Of a DNA stretch of 64,000 bases, positions 49,733 to 60,430 are shown piece by piece; position 1 is the first letter of the stretch, and every line of letters begins with the position of its first letter. The notes beneath the pieces are model-generated. The model was given only the letters and a program-made list of their open reading frames with translations. It did not search any database and was not told where the DNA came from. Source of the DNA: Oryzias latipes (lineage: Eukaryota; Chordata; Actinopteri; Beloniformes; Adrianichthyidae); the NCBI RefSeq assembly GCF_002234675.1, contig NC_019859.2:16231002-16295001 (forward strand), in the 5' to 3' direction. The position numbers and the translations under genes are program-made.

Positions 49733-50235
49733 CTGTGGAGACAAAAGATGGAATGCAAGTCGTGAGAAAACATGTCCAAGGGAAATTTTTATGTATGCCA
49801 CAAAGTTACTGCAAGTAAATGATAGGTTAGTCAATTCAAAATTAAAACTGAAAGCAGTTTGTTATTAACGAAATCTGAATCCCATTTCTTTATAAGAAAA
49901 AGCAACAGCTAAACTACCAGACACACCTGCATGACAAATCTTCAAATAAAACTTTAAGTGGAACTTAGAACATTAAAAACCTTCAAAACACCTCCTGTAG
50001 GGAGTTCTCCCATTGGTGTGGGGATGCATTCCACATTTTTGTTATGGCAATACAGAAGAACACTTTTTCTTTTTAATTGGTCTCTGATATTCCTAGCATT
50101 CACAGTTAGAACAGTTTCTAATCTGAGATGCACCACCTGCCAACACCAAGTCAAATTCCTCGTTTTGTAAAGTGCGCTCTACTGAACCTGGCAATAAACC
50201 TTTTTCTGATTCTGATGACATGTAATAACTACACT

Positions 50236-51456
50236 ATCAAATCAAAACTTTATTTATAAAGCACTTTTCATATAAAATATAACACAAAGTGCTTACATTA
50301 AAACACAACAAAATATAAAAAAAGCATGACGATCAAAATAAACAAGCACAAAAATTAAAAAATAGGGCCCCCCTCCCCGTACCTATCCCCCCACTCCTTT
50401 CACACTCCCCACCCCTAACTGATGGGGAAAGAGGATGAGAAATAGGCTGAGCACGAAAACCAGTTGTTGGAAATGCCAATAATTGGAACCTCCCTCTATT
50501 TGAATAGCTGCATAGACAGCCAAATGCAGCATCACAGGTGGGGACCGCTCCACCACAGCTAAGCAGTGATGCAGGTCCCCATCCAGAGCCGCAGCGGCTG
50601 AACAGCAGCCGACCCAGAGGGAGAGGATCCAACCGAGGAGGCACCGGAAATAAAAATGAGAGTCCATCTGTCCCCTACCCCTTCCCTGGTGGGTGTGCGG
50701 GCCCCTTGGCGATGGTGGCCGTGTCCCTTGGGTGCCGGCTCCCTGGGCCCGGCGGTGCTCTCTCTGCACGGTGGGGGGGTTCATATTACACCTGAGCCGG
50801 GGGTGTTCGTGTCCCTGGGGGGTGGGTCCTGGACCTTGCCCCTGAGCGCTGGGCCCCGCCAAACTTCCAACATGGCCGAGCCTGGTCGGGCCATATTTAT
50901 AACACCCCTTGTGGGCCACCCTTTTTTCCCCGGGGTTCCCCCCTCCTGGGCGGGGGCGGCGGGCCCCTGCCTTGCTCCTCCCTGGACCAACCGTGGGCCG
51001 GGTGGGTGGCTGCCTGGAGTGCGGAGCGGGTCTCCCTTGGGGGGTCCTGGCTCGTACCTGGGGTTGGGGCGGGGGGATGCACGGAACTCCTGGGTGGTGG
51101 TGGGGTGCTCGTCTGGGGCTGTGGGCGTCTTTCTCCGGTGGGGCCCTGCGTTGGGCTCTTCCGGCGCGGCGGGGGGGCTGCTTTCCTGGCTGGGCTGGGG
51201 CGGCGCTCTCTTTCCCTCCGCGCCTCCCTGCTCTCTGGCTCTGGGGGCCTCGCGGCGGTCCTGCTGGCCCTGGCCTGGGTAGCGGTCTTGGTCGCCCGGG
51301 GGGCGGTTGTTCCCTGCCTGTTCCCGTGTGGTGTTGGGGGAATTCCGGCTGCCGCTGCTGCTGTGGCGGGGGTCTGGGTGTGGGGGTGGCTGGGCGCTCC
51401 TCCTCCTTCTTTTCACATTCCACCATCCATTTTAGAAGAACATAAACACTCACCTG
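50236..51456 (-). mobile_element. LINE-derived 3' region with GC-rich block
   Basis: On the minus strand the segment ends TTATAAATAAAGTTTTGATT, a LINE-like 3' tail. Its part at 50570-50660 (GGATCCTCTCCCTCTGGGTC, TGCTGTTCAGCCGCTGCGGC) recurs in inverted orientation at 54745-54830. The right part, 50680-51420, is very GC-rich with G concentrated on the plus strand; the long Pro/Arg-rich frame there reflects composition, not a protein. Confidence 0.55.
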
Positions 51457-51719
51457 AGCACAGGTGTTAGCTCACTTTGCACTTATAGTTTGCATGATTG
51501 AATGAATGAAATATTTCACACTAGTTGGTTTAAAGGCATAGGTATGCGTTCGTGAACACTATCTGTTTTGTGTACATGTTGACATGTGAACATTTTTTTG
51601 CAGCTAGCAGGTGTGTTGATAATATTTGAGTGTGTGTGAACAGGCCCCGCCCTTTCTGTACTACATTTGAACTGTACCGTAATGATAAACAACCAGTAAA
51701 CCTGTCTGCTTTATGCTGC

Positions 51720-51800
51720 TTCATGGTCTTACCCCCCCCCCTCTCACTATCACCACCCCCCCCACCCCCCCTGACACCCCTCCCTCTTCTTCCCTTCTTT
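51720..51800. repeat. CT/C-rich low-complexity tract
   Basis: Runs of C and CT such as CCCCCCCCCCTCTCACTATC at about 51731. Confidence 0.85.
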
Positions 51801-52021
51801 CCTTTTCCGTCCGGTCCAACACCAAAGATTTTCAATCATGGTTGAAATGAATAAAAGTTTGGCCTCAATTACAAAAGGGGTTTATTCAGTCATACCTTTG
51901 GTTTGTCTGAAGATTAATAAACCCTCTTGTTAAAGTAAAATATGTCCAACACAAGAGGCCCTCAGCTCTCGTCTGTCTGCCCAGCTGTTGGACAGGACAA
52001 GTTAAAAAAAAAAAAAAAAAA

Positions 52022-52440
52022 GGAAATAAAAATGAGAATGAAAATGTAAACATATTGATAAAAACAATAAAACATTGAAATAAGGTAAATTAAAATAACG
52101 AGTTAAAAATCTAGTTCAAGTTCATAAAACAAGATTCTTTTTTTTCATTCATTTTCTATTCCGTTCTGTCCCTTTTGGGGTCACGGGGCTGCCGGAGCCT
52201 ATCCCGGCCACTGGTGGGCGAAGGCAGGGGACACTGTGAGGCAAGAGCGCTAACCACTGCACCACCGTGCAGCCCATAACAAGATAAAATGGATAAATAA
52301 ATAAATACTTATAAATAAATAACTAAATAAATAAATAAAAGTAATAAAAAATTAGCTAAAAGCCAGGTTAAAAAGGTAGGTCTTGAGCCTATTCTTAAAA
52401 GCATTAATGCTCTCTGCGACCCTCAGGTCCTCTGGGTCCT
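52022..52440 (-). mobile_element. LINE 3' end fragment, inverted relative to 54480-54745
   Basis: AAATAAAAATGAGAATG, ACAATAAAACATTGAAATAA, AACCTGGCTTTTAGCT-type and GAGCCTATTCTTAAAAGCAT words are the reverse complement, in order, of the 3' end of the LINE at 54480-54745. A SINE interrupts it at 52136-52277. Confidence 0.75.
52136..52277 (-). mobile_element. tRNA-SINE, internally deleted
   Basis: Minus strand: GGGCTGCACGGTGGTGCAGT, GGTTAGCGCTCTTGCCTCAC (tRNA-like head), joined directly to GCCGGGATAGGCTCCGGCAG and GGGACAGAACGGAATAGAAA (tail). Flanked by an 8-bp duplication AACAAGAT (52128-52135 and 52278-52285). Confidence 0.85.
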
Positions 52441-52444
52441 TCGG

Positions 52445-52830
52445 TTCAAATTGATTGTCTGAAGAAGTTGCTGCAGTTTTGCCATCCAGAAGTAATGGTT
52501 TTAAAAAAGTCAAATGAAAACCTGGGAAAGCAATGTAAAGAGATGGAGAAGAAGGTTGAAGAGCTGGAAACTAAACTAAATGATGCAGACAGCTACAGCA
52601 GAAGATTAAACCTACGCCCGGAAAAAGTCCCTGAATGAAATTCACAGGATGTCAGATCCAGAATCCAACAAGAAATGTTACCAACGAAGGTCTCTACAGT
52701 GGTGATTTCTGCACTTGACAATGCTCACAGAGCTGAAAAACCCCGAGCAGATGGATCTAACCAACCTGCTTGACCCTTAATCATTAGGTTCTTGCCCAGA
52801 TCAGCCAGAGATCTGCTGTGGAAGGGCTCC
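52445..52830 (+). pseudogene. L1-type ORF1p remnant
   Basis: Plus-strand frames give MEKKVEELETKLNDADSYSR (coiled coil), then AHRAEKPRADGSNQPA and PLIIRFLPRSARDLLWK, the RRM/C-terminal pattern of L1-group ORF1p. Frame breaks and stops are present. Confidence 0.6.
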
Positions 52831-52879
52831 AACCTGCTGGATCGTCTTTTCTGTCTACGGGAAGACGTCCCATCTGCCG

Positions 52880-54745
52880 ACAAAGCAGCCCGCAGCCGCC
52901 TCGACAGCTTTATGCATCACAGCATACAGACCACCCAAACCAAGCTCTGTTTTTATTGAGGAGTTTTCTGAGTTTTTTAGCATCTGTCCACACTTCCTTT
53001 AACATCATTTTAATAACTGGTGATTTTAACCTGCATAGACAGGAAGTCGGACTATGGCACCTCTCAGTTCTTGGACTTGCTCGCTTCTCTTGATTTTAAA
53101 CAACACGTCATGCAGCCGACTCACAACAGGGGGCACACTCTTGACCTCGTCATCAGTCACGGTTTACCTACCAGTGTGTCCGCTGTTGTGGATCTGGCTG
53201 TATCTGACCATTACTGTGTGCTTTTTAACATCACTGGTTTTATAAAGCAGGAGACCTCTGTGAGAACGGTGAAGAAGCGCTACTTGACTCCTGAGGTGGT
53301 CGAAAGATTTATTACATCTGTTCGCTCCAACTCTCCACCTGTCTTACCAGCCCCCTGTGATCTACTTGTTGAAATTTTTAACAGTAAATTAAAATCCAGC
53401 CTCGACTCAGTTGCTCCTCTAAACTCTAATAAGATAAGAACCAAAGCCACACCCCCTTGGAGAACTGAGGAAATTAAACAATTGAAGAGTCGTTGTAGAT
53501 CTGCCGAAAGACTTTGGAGAAAATACAAACTTGAAATAAACTATCAATTATACCAAAACCAACTAAAACTATAAAACTATAAAATCAAACAGTAACACAA
53601 ACCAGAAATTCATATTTTGCGAACATCATCTCTGTAAATAAAAGTAACCCCAGAGTCCTCTTCACCACAATTGATCTTTGAGCAACTCAAATGAAAACAA
53701 AAACACAATGCCAGCCTCTGCCTCATTGTGTGAGGACTTTGCTGACCACTACAGGAGCAAGATCCATTCTGTTTGATCGAACATCATAAAAGGACAGAAA
53801 AGCCTCTCTATTGGTAATGATGGCTTGATTTTACCTGAGGAAGCACTGGACAGTTTTGACCTGGTTGAAGCTGCAACACTTGGTTGAGTTTTCTCCCAAG
53901 TTAATCCAACGACCTGTTTTTTAGATCCCAACCCTACATCACTTTTTAAATCATTTTACTTTTGAGAGTGAGATTTTAAATATCATGAACTCCTCTCTAC
54001 AGATGGGTATTTTTCCTGCTGCCTTTAAGACTGCAGTGGTGAAACCCTTACTAAAGAAAAACCAATTTAGACCCTTCAGTTTTTAATAATTACAGGCCTG
54101 TGTCCAACTTTCCATTTTTAAGCAAAGTTTTAGAAAATCTTGTTTTTATTCAGCTAAATGAGTTTCTCTTACAAAATAATATTTTTGAGATAAACCAGTC
54201 TGGCTTTAGAACGAACCACAGTACTGAGACAGCCTTGTTAAAAATCGTTAATGATGTCAGATGTGCCTTGGATTCAGGTCAGATCTTGATTTTGAGATAC
54301 TTTTAACTGTTTTTAAATATCTTAACGGTCTTGCGCCTTCTTATTTATCAGATTTTTTAGTAAAGTATGAACCCTCGTGGACCCTGAGATCCTCTCGCAC
54401 TGGTCTTTTAACCATTCCGATTGGAAAAACAAAACCTATGGAGAGGCTGCGTTTTAGCACTATGGCCCCCGTTTATGGAACAGTCTGCAAGAGGACCTGA
54501 GAGCTGCAGAGAGCATTAATGCTTTTAAAAAAGGCTCAAGACCTATCTTTTAACCTGGCTTTTAGCTAATTTTTTATTACTTTTATTTATTTTTTTAGTT
54601 ATTTATTTTTATGTATTTATTTATTTATCCATTTTATATTGTTTTATTAACTTGAACTAGATTTTTAACGCGTTATTTTAATTTACCTTATTTCAATGTT
54701 TTATTGTTTTTATCAATATGTTTACTTGTTCATTCTCATTTTTAT
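52880..54745 (+). pseudogene. L2-clade LINE ORF2, internally deleted, with 3'UTR
   Basis: The endonuclease end has AYRPPKPSSVFIEEF, IILITGDFNLH, GHTLDLVISHGLP and VSDHYCVLFNI (52920-53240). A linker with TPPWRTEEIKQLKSRCRSAE follows, then RT start FLSKVLENLVFIQLNEFL and NQSGFRTNHSTETALLKIVN (54110-54290). At about 54290-54310 the sequence jumps to the C-terminal LLTVFKYLNGLAPSYLSDFL, so the catalytic YADD region is deleted. The 3'UTR runs to about 54745. Inactive. Confidence 0.85.
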
Positions 54746-54832
54746 TTTCATTTTTATTTCCGGTGCTTCCTCAGTTGGATCCTGTCCCTCTGGGTCGGCT
54801 GCTGTTCAGCCGCTGCGGCTCTGGATGGGGAC

Positions 54833-55130
54833 CTCTTACCCCAAAGAATGGGTAAGAGAAAAGCGTTGGACTATTCTGAAGTGGCCTTCTATGAGCCCAG
54901 ATCTGAATCCAATTGAACATTTGTGGAAGGAGCTGAAACATGCCATTTGGAGAAGACACCCGTCAAATCTGAGACAACTGGAGCAGTTTCCTCATGAGGA
55001 GTGGGCCAGAATACCTGTGGACAGGTGCAGAAGGCTCATTGTCAAATACAGAAACAGTTTGATTGCAGTGATTGCCTCAAAAGGTTGTGCAACAAAATAT
55101 TAAGTTATGAGTACCATCATTTTTTTTCAG
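54833..55130 (+). pseudogene. Tc1/mariner transposase, C-terminal remnant
   Basis: The frame reads REKRWTILKWPSMSPDLNPI and EHLWKELKHAIWRR, the last catalytic (Glu) block of Tc1-type DD34E transposases, and ends DRCRRLIVKYRNSLIAVIAS with a stop at 55103. The N-terminal two thirds and left inverted repeat are missing; it abuts the LINE at its left. Confidence 0.88.
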
Positions 55131-55186
55131 CCCAATTTCCTTAGTTTTTTTTTAAAACAATTCTGTTAATCAACAACTCAAAAGTA

Positions 55187-55417
55187 ATGGCTGTTTTTGA
55201 TTATTTAATTTTCAATCAATTTCAAGCCCTGAGCACCAGAGCAATAGAGGCTCAGATTTACTCCACCAGACAAGACCCAATGTGTAGGCTGTACAAAGAG
55301 GCGCCTGAAACAATCCAGCACATAACTGCAGGGTGTAAGATGCTGGCAGGGAAAGCATATCCCCTTGCCGTTAGTTCATTGAAATCCATGTGTTGTACCT
55401 GTAAAGGGTTTTTATAG
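55187..55417 (+). pseudogene. LINE ORF2 C-terminal Cys/His remnant
   Basis: STRQDPMCRLYKEAPETIQH and ITAGCKMLAGKAY show a C...H...C knuckle found at the C-terminus of some non-LTR ORF2 proteins. The clade was not determined. Confidence 0.5.
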
Positions 55418-55689
55418 TTTAGGGAAAGTCTTTCCTCCTGTCGACACATGGCATTGCCCATGTGTATGAATTGACTCTGCTGTTGTTGTTTTCCGGAGTA
55501 TAAGTTTATCATGCAGTTTATAAATTTGTTCTTCAGTTATTTCTGCTCCTTTTGATAACCACATTTTCTTTTGTTGCAGTGGAGCTGAGCTTTGCATGTA
55601 ACACAAGACGCTGATGACGTTGAATGTTTTCTGTTTCTCCCGAGCAGGCTCTTGTGTTGTGTTGCCCTGCAGCTGCTTTGCTTGCAAAT

Positions 55690-55727
55690 TGGGTCTAGAT
55701 GACCCAACTCCCAATGTTAAGGGTTAA
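55690..55727. mobile_element. Fragment of the TTAA-type MITE
   Basis: GGGTCTAGATGACCCAACTC and CCAATGTTAAGGGTTAA correspond to one end of the family at 44432. Confidence 0.6.
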
Positions 55728-55734
55728 AAGAATC

Positions 55735-56195
55735 TTAAATTCATTCCTAAAGCTGACAGGGAGCCAGTGCAGAGATTTTTAAGATTGGTTTAATGTGCTC
55801 TCTCCCCCTGGTTCTCGTTAAAAGTCATGCAGCCGAGTTCTGGATAGCTGCAAACGATTAAGAGTGGTTTTCTTTACTCCAGAAAGGAAGGCATTACAGT
55901 AACGCATTACTGATATGATAAAAGCATGATTTAGGAATTCAGCACTGGTCAAAGCTTAGATCTGCATCTAGAATCACACCAAGGTTCCCTACTTTATCAC
56001 ATGCAGTCATACAGTTGGTTGACAGATAAAATTGGAGGATATCTCAGCTTCAGAACCAATAACCAAGACTTCAGACTTGTCCTGATTGGGCTGCAAAAAG
56101 TTCTCTCCCATCCACATTTTAATGTCTGAAATACATTTTAAAAAAGACTGTCCAAGAAAAATAAATAAAGAATTGCACAAAAATCTGTAAAACAT
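55735..56195 (-). pseudogene. L2-clade LINE reverse transcriptase remnant
   Basis: Minus strand: CISDIKMWMGENFLQPNQDK and SEVLVIGSEAEISSNF (the segment after the RT catalytic box), then on to 55735 an RT thumb-like region with stops. It lies just before the right duplicate. Confidence 0.7.
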
Positions 56196-56730
56196 TGTTG
56201 TTAGCCATTACACATTTTTTATTTCTATTTGCCATTTAGTTGCTCAGCCTTTCCAAGGAGTACTTGCAAACTATTTCAAAACAAATAAAAGATAAACGCA
56301 CTCTGTCTTATAGAAGAATATTTTTATTTATATTCTCAATTAAACACACTTAGAACAAACCAAGTACAAGTGATACTACAGATGGCTACACCTGAGCAAA
56401 AATAGGGGTGGACAGCAATGGTGAGTTTGGTATTAATAAAAAACTTAAATGAAGGTTATTATTGTTTTTGATAAACTGACAAACTACATCAGGGATGCAT
56501 TTGCATGAAAAAGTAGAAAATGAACAGCCTGTGAAGGAGTTAGAAAACCAGCATCGTCAGCACCTTTAACCTGAATTCCAGCCGGGTCTATTGTATTGGA
56601 CTGCATATTCTCCACACTATTGCTTACAAGAGAGGTGTGATCTGAAAAGTCGGTTTTCTGTAGTGCTCTAGATAACCTGTGGTGTCTCAAGATTTCACAG
56701 ACTGATTCAAAGTGTTCACAGTGAATTTAA

Positions 56731-57090
56731 AGACCCACTCTGATGAAAATCTAATTTTGGGTGTTTTTTTTAATCATGTCATTGAGGCATTTTCCTGATG
56801 ATAGAACATTAACCCCAAAAATGTATTTCTTTATTCAAATCATCGTGAATCAGGAGCAGACAAAAAAATGCAGTCTGTAAAAGATCGTATTTGTGACAGA
56901 AAATTTGATGGGTGAGCCAAAAACTCCCTGCTCCGAGCCCTCATTTCTAATTAACTACTGCCGCTCTGCAGAAACTATGTCCTGAAAGACGACAGAGGTT
57001 TTTGATTTTGACTGAAAACAGCATAATAAAAAATTAAAAGAATACTGGGAATGTTTTTAAAATAACTTAAAAGATGATCGGAATGGGTCT
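56731..57090. mobile_element. TTAA-flanked MITE, AAAGACCCACTCC family (360 bp)
   Basis: Begins AGACCCACTCTGATGA, ends GATCGGAATGGGTCT, and is flanked by TTAA at 56727-56730 and 57091-57094. Part of it is shared with the left duplicate at about 44970-45240, so it predates the duplication. Related copies are at 27295 and 31471. Confidence 0.75.
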
Positions 57091-57162
57091 TTAAGGATAT
57101 GGGATGAAAAAACATTTTTTTTTTTTTAAATCGATTGATTTTCTAACTGTGAACTGATACTG

Positions 57163-59215
57163 TTACTTTTGACGGAAGTACAGCTTCTTGGTTAACATGG
57201 AAGCAAAACAAGGAACCTGTTTTTTCTCACTACCATTCGGGTCACTTCTCATCCTCACACTTCTCATTGCCAATTTTCTGTTGACCAGGGTAAGTAACTC
57301 TGTGAACTCGAGGCGACTTCCGCACTTTTCAAGGAGCTCGCACAGATCCTGAATGTACCAGGAGCCTTTGATGGGATCTCGGAAGGAATAGAAACCTAAA
57401 AAAGGCAAACAAAAAGTGAAAAGGCTGCTGAGTAATCAGGTAATTCTGTGTTTTGCTATTTTTTTTTCCATAATCAAAGAGGTTTATTGTTAGTATTTCC
57501 AGGCCTCACTAACACACTTAAAAATCCCTTAATATCTTAAAAAGTAATTACTTGTTTGAAAGACTTAAGTGATTTAATTCTGACTAGGGTTTTAAAAGAA
57601 AAAATAAAATTGCATTAATTTTACAACTAAACTATTTAAAGATTAAACAGAGTAACACAGAAATTAAAATAATGTTTAATTTCCCTTGCAGAGGAAACCT
57701 TGACCAAGCAACCTTTCCCCTATTTATTTTCCTCCATTATTACACAAAACACATTTTTATCATTACATGTAAAACTGTAACATGTACAGCAAGTTCCATT
57801 AAAGGCTTGGAAATGTGAAAGTGCTAAAAATATAACGAGAGAAAAAGTGTTCAAACAATAACTATCAAATGCAGATCTTTTAATCTAGGAGACAAAAAGG
57901 GGGAAGTTGAAGTTAAAGTATATTAATTACTTCTTCAAAAATGACATAAACACCTGTTCATTTGGCCTCAAATTTATTTGATAAAAGCCCAAGAAAATCT
58001 GACAAATAACTCTTGAGTAACTGTCTTAATTCACCTTCAGCCACAGAATAGCACATGATGAAATCAGCTGCCGCAGGTAGAGTCTTTATTGCGCTGGCAT
58101 CCACCACCACCTCATTATTCACCTCATCATTCGCAGAAGCCGCAGTGATAACCACTGAAGTATCACATTTATTTCCACGACACGCCTGCAGACACACATT
58201 GAAGTATTAATTTCATCTTTTCCCTATATGACACAGCCAGAAGTTTTTCCAAGGCAGCAGGAGACGGTTAGCTTAAAAAATAAAATAAAATAAACAACTA
58301 GTAGATTTTTGAGTGCACCCCCTAACAGTTTAGACATCTGTATTGTTTAAATGTACCTGAAAGATGAAGATCTTGGGCTTTCCTACGAGGCTCGGGCAGT
58401 TGTCTCCTCTGAACGCGGCTGTGATGTCCTGGATGTTGATCATGCCGTCGTAGGTGTAAACGCAGTTGTTCTCGCCGTGGCTCAGGAAGACCAGCAGAAA
58501 GCAGTCGGCATCAGAGTGATCCTCCTCAGCAGCTGGGGGACACACCTATTTGTCAAACTTTGCTGAGTTTTACTGTCACATTAGCTCAAACAGTAGAGGC
58601 ACATGTCATTACCACCTTCATGGATTCTATCCAGGACTTCTGTCTGTTTTGCATCGTCATAACTCCGGACGTCAAAATTTAAATCCAGGAGTCTATATGA
58701 TAAACCAGAAATGGGTTCAGGTGGAGCAAAATAGAAGCAAAGAAACCAAAATGTTTTCTGCAAAAAGACAATACACGTTCAGACATGTTTTTCAAGAAAC
58801 CACAGCGGTGGAGTGGGAGAGGGATACCGTTTCTCCAAGCTGTGGCGGTCAGCATTTGTTCCATGCCTGTCATTCATCTCCAGCCGCCAGTAAAATCGCT
58901 CCTGGTTGAAAATGAGGGCCAGGCCTCGACGTTTGTGGGTCATCCTGTACTCCTCATTTGGATTCAAGCCGGCTATACATAATCTGTTATGAATCAAAAA
59001 AGAGAGGAAATCAAAAATCAGAAATATTGCAAATGTTCTCCGTTATAGAGTATATAGGAGAATAAAGAAGTCTTTACTCTTTGAAAGAGTCAATCTCCTT
59101 CAGGTTCTCTGCAAAAGAAAACAACATTAACATGCAATAAATTATAGGATACTATGCAATTTGGATTAAAATTTTGGAAGAATACACTCCTCTGTTACTT
59201 ACAGAACCCTGGATA

Positions 59216-59266
<51 letters not shown>

Positions 59267-60320
59267 ATAGTTCACTCAAATCAGCATTTTGTGCGCACAA
59301 ATTAGTAGTAGGCATTGAAGGAAAAAAGTGGATCACGCTGTTGTCAGAGCTGTAGCCTGAGGGTTCTTTCTCTGGAGTCGTCTTGGACAAGGCTTTGTCA
59401 CAGTTTGATGACGTTAATACGATACTAATAATAACAATGGATTTGGTTTATTTTGTGCTTTTCTAGGAGCTCAAAGCGCTTAAAAAGTCTCCATTTTCTT
59501 ATTCATACTTGGTGATGATGAGCTACTTGTAGCCACACCCAGACGGCAGGCAAATGCTGACTTGTGCGCACAGAATGCTAGTTTGAGGAAACAATTGGAT
59601 TTTTGCTTAAAGTCAGTCCTTTTAGTTCAATTTTTGGAAAATGCATAGACCCTCTTTAATCTGCTCATTGGTGGATGACCAATGTAAAACAGAGGAGAGC
59701 AATAGAGGTTTATGGCGGTGTGCTGGGGTTTTTCACATTGAAGAGATCCCCGGTAGATTTACTATTGATAAATTGTGCTGACAGTAGTTTTTGAAAACAC
59801 CCGGCAATACATGAACAGCGTTAAACATTGTCAAATACTCACCCATCTCTGCAGCTTCTGTTTTGCTGTCCTTTTTAACACTTCCTGAACAGACAAAGAA
59901 AGAAGTTCTGACTTAACAGAGCTTAACCACAGTTAACTTGCTCTTGATTCAATGAAGTTCATTGTGTCTATAAATTATACCGAGTACTTAAATTATTTTT
60001 ATCAGACACTGTTTTTTTTGTGTAAAACGTACCGACATGATGTTGCAGTGGAAATACCTGAAGTATTCCAGCGAAATATGTCGGTACGTTTTACAAAAAA
60101 CAAACCAGTGTGTCTGATAGAAAATAATTTCAGTACTCAGTATAACTTGCTCTTGTCAATTTAGCTGACTAAAGTAAATGAAAATATTGTGTGAACACAA
60201 CTTTATTGTTCAAGCCAAAGTCAGTACCTCAAACTTACCTTTCAGTGCCTGAAACAAAGTAAAAAGCTGAATATATTGCAAAGTAATCATGGAAAACGTT
60301 ACCTCCACAAGTATGTGGTT
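57163..60320 (-). CDS. Second caspase-6-like gene, diverged tandem duplicate
   Basis: Exons matching casp6: 60320-60305 (ancestral exon 1), 59884-59843, 59108-59078, 58983-58828, 58692-58616, 58532-58357, 58185-58035 and 57395-57163. All splice sites are GT-AG and no stop interrupts the frame. The ancestral ATG is CCA here, so translation most likely begins at the exon 2 ATG (59846-59844, context GAGATGG), giving 275 residues without most of the prodomain. Catalytic His108 (FLSHGE) and Cys150 (QACRG) are retained. Prodomain TETD has become KEID, the first linker site DAVD is lost (SAND), the second, VVVD, stays, and the SHRET loop is SFRDP. An intact frame over eight exons argues for a functional gene with altered activation; an untranslated or weakly translated relic is the alternative. 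Confidence 0.85.
59216..59269. repeat. (AAAT)n microsatellite
   Basis: About 13 tandem AAAT units in intron 2 of the second caspase gene; absent from the left copy. Confidence 0.95.
59975..60145. repeat. Long inverted repeat (hairpin) in caspase intron 1
   Basis: Left arm TTATACCGAGTACTTAAATT, ATCAGACACTG, GTAAAACGTACCGACAT (59975-60040). Right arm is its complement with few changes: ATGTCGGTACGTTTTAC, CAGTGTGTCTGAT, CAGTACTCAGTATAA (60078-60145). Arms are about 65 bp and the loop about 35 bp. Absent from the left duplicate's intron, so it was inserted later or arose locally. Either a small foldback MITE or a hairpin RNA source. Confidence 0.85.
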
Positions 60321-60389
60321 CACAGCGCTTCTTTTCACCTAAAGAGGGGATTGGGGGTAAACCTTGCTTTTAAAACAACCTGCACCACC

Positions 60390-60415
60390 TCCATGATGAC
60401 GCTGATTGGCTGATA
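60390..60415 (-). promoter_or_regulatory. CCAAT/CRE-like block of the second caspase gene
   Basis: Minus strand CAGCCAATCAGCGTCATC, kept from the casp6 promoter at about 48075-48100. An insertion starts some 20 bp further upstream. Confidence 0.45.
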
Positions 60416-60430
60416 TGCTTGTTTTAGTAC

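Larger units (their letters stand above)
43625..49950. repeat. Segmental duplication, left copy (casp6 + dead pla2g12a exon)
   Basis: Colinear with 56215-63430. Anchors: AAAACAAATAAAAGAT (43690 / 56280), GTGGACAGCAATGGTGAGTT (44278 / 56408), all eight caspase exons, CCAATCAGAGA followed by TTTCTTCCAGGA (48140 / 62132), the pla2g12a last exon (49660 / 63126), and CTGAAAGCAGTTTGTTATT (49848 / 63328). Introns and flanks align as well as exons, so this is a genomic tandem duplication, not retroposition. Confidence 0.9.

Noticed and set aside
50383-51453. 356-codon Pro/Arg-rich minus-strand ORF and overlapping plus-strand Gly/Trp-rich ORFs
   Set aside because: Open in many frames at once because of extreme GC content; the left part equals a LINE 3'UTR seen elsewhere; no domain.
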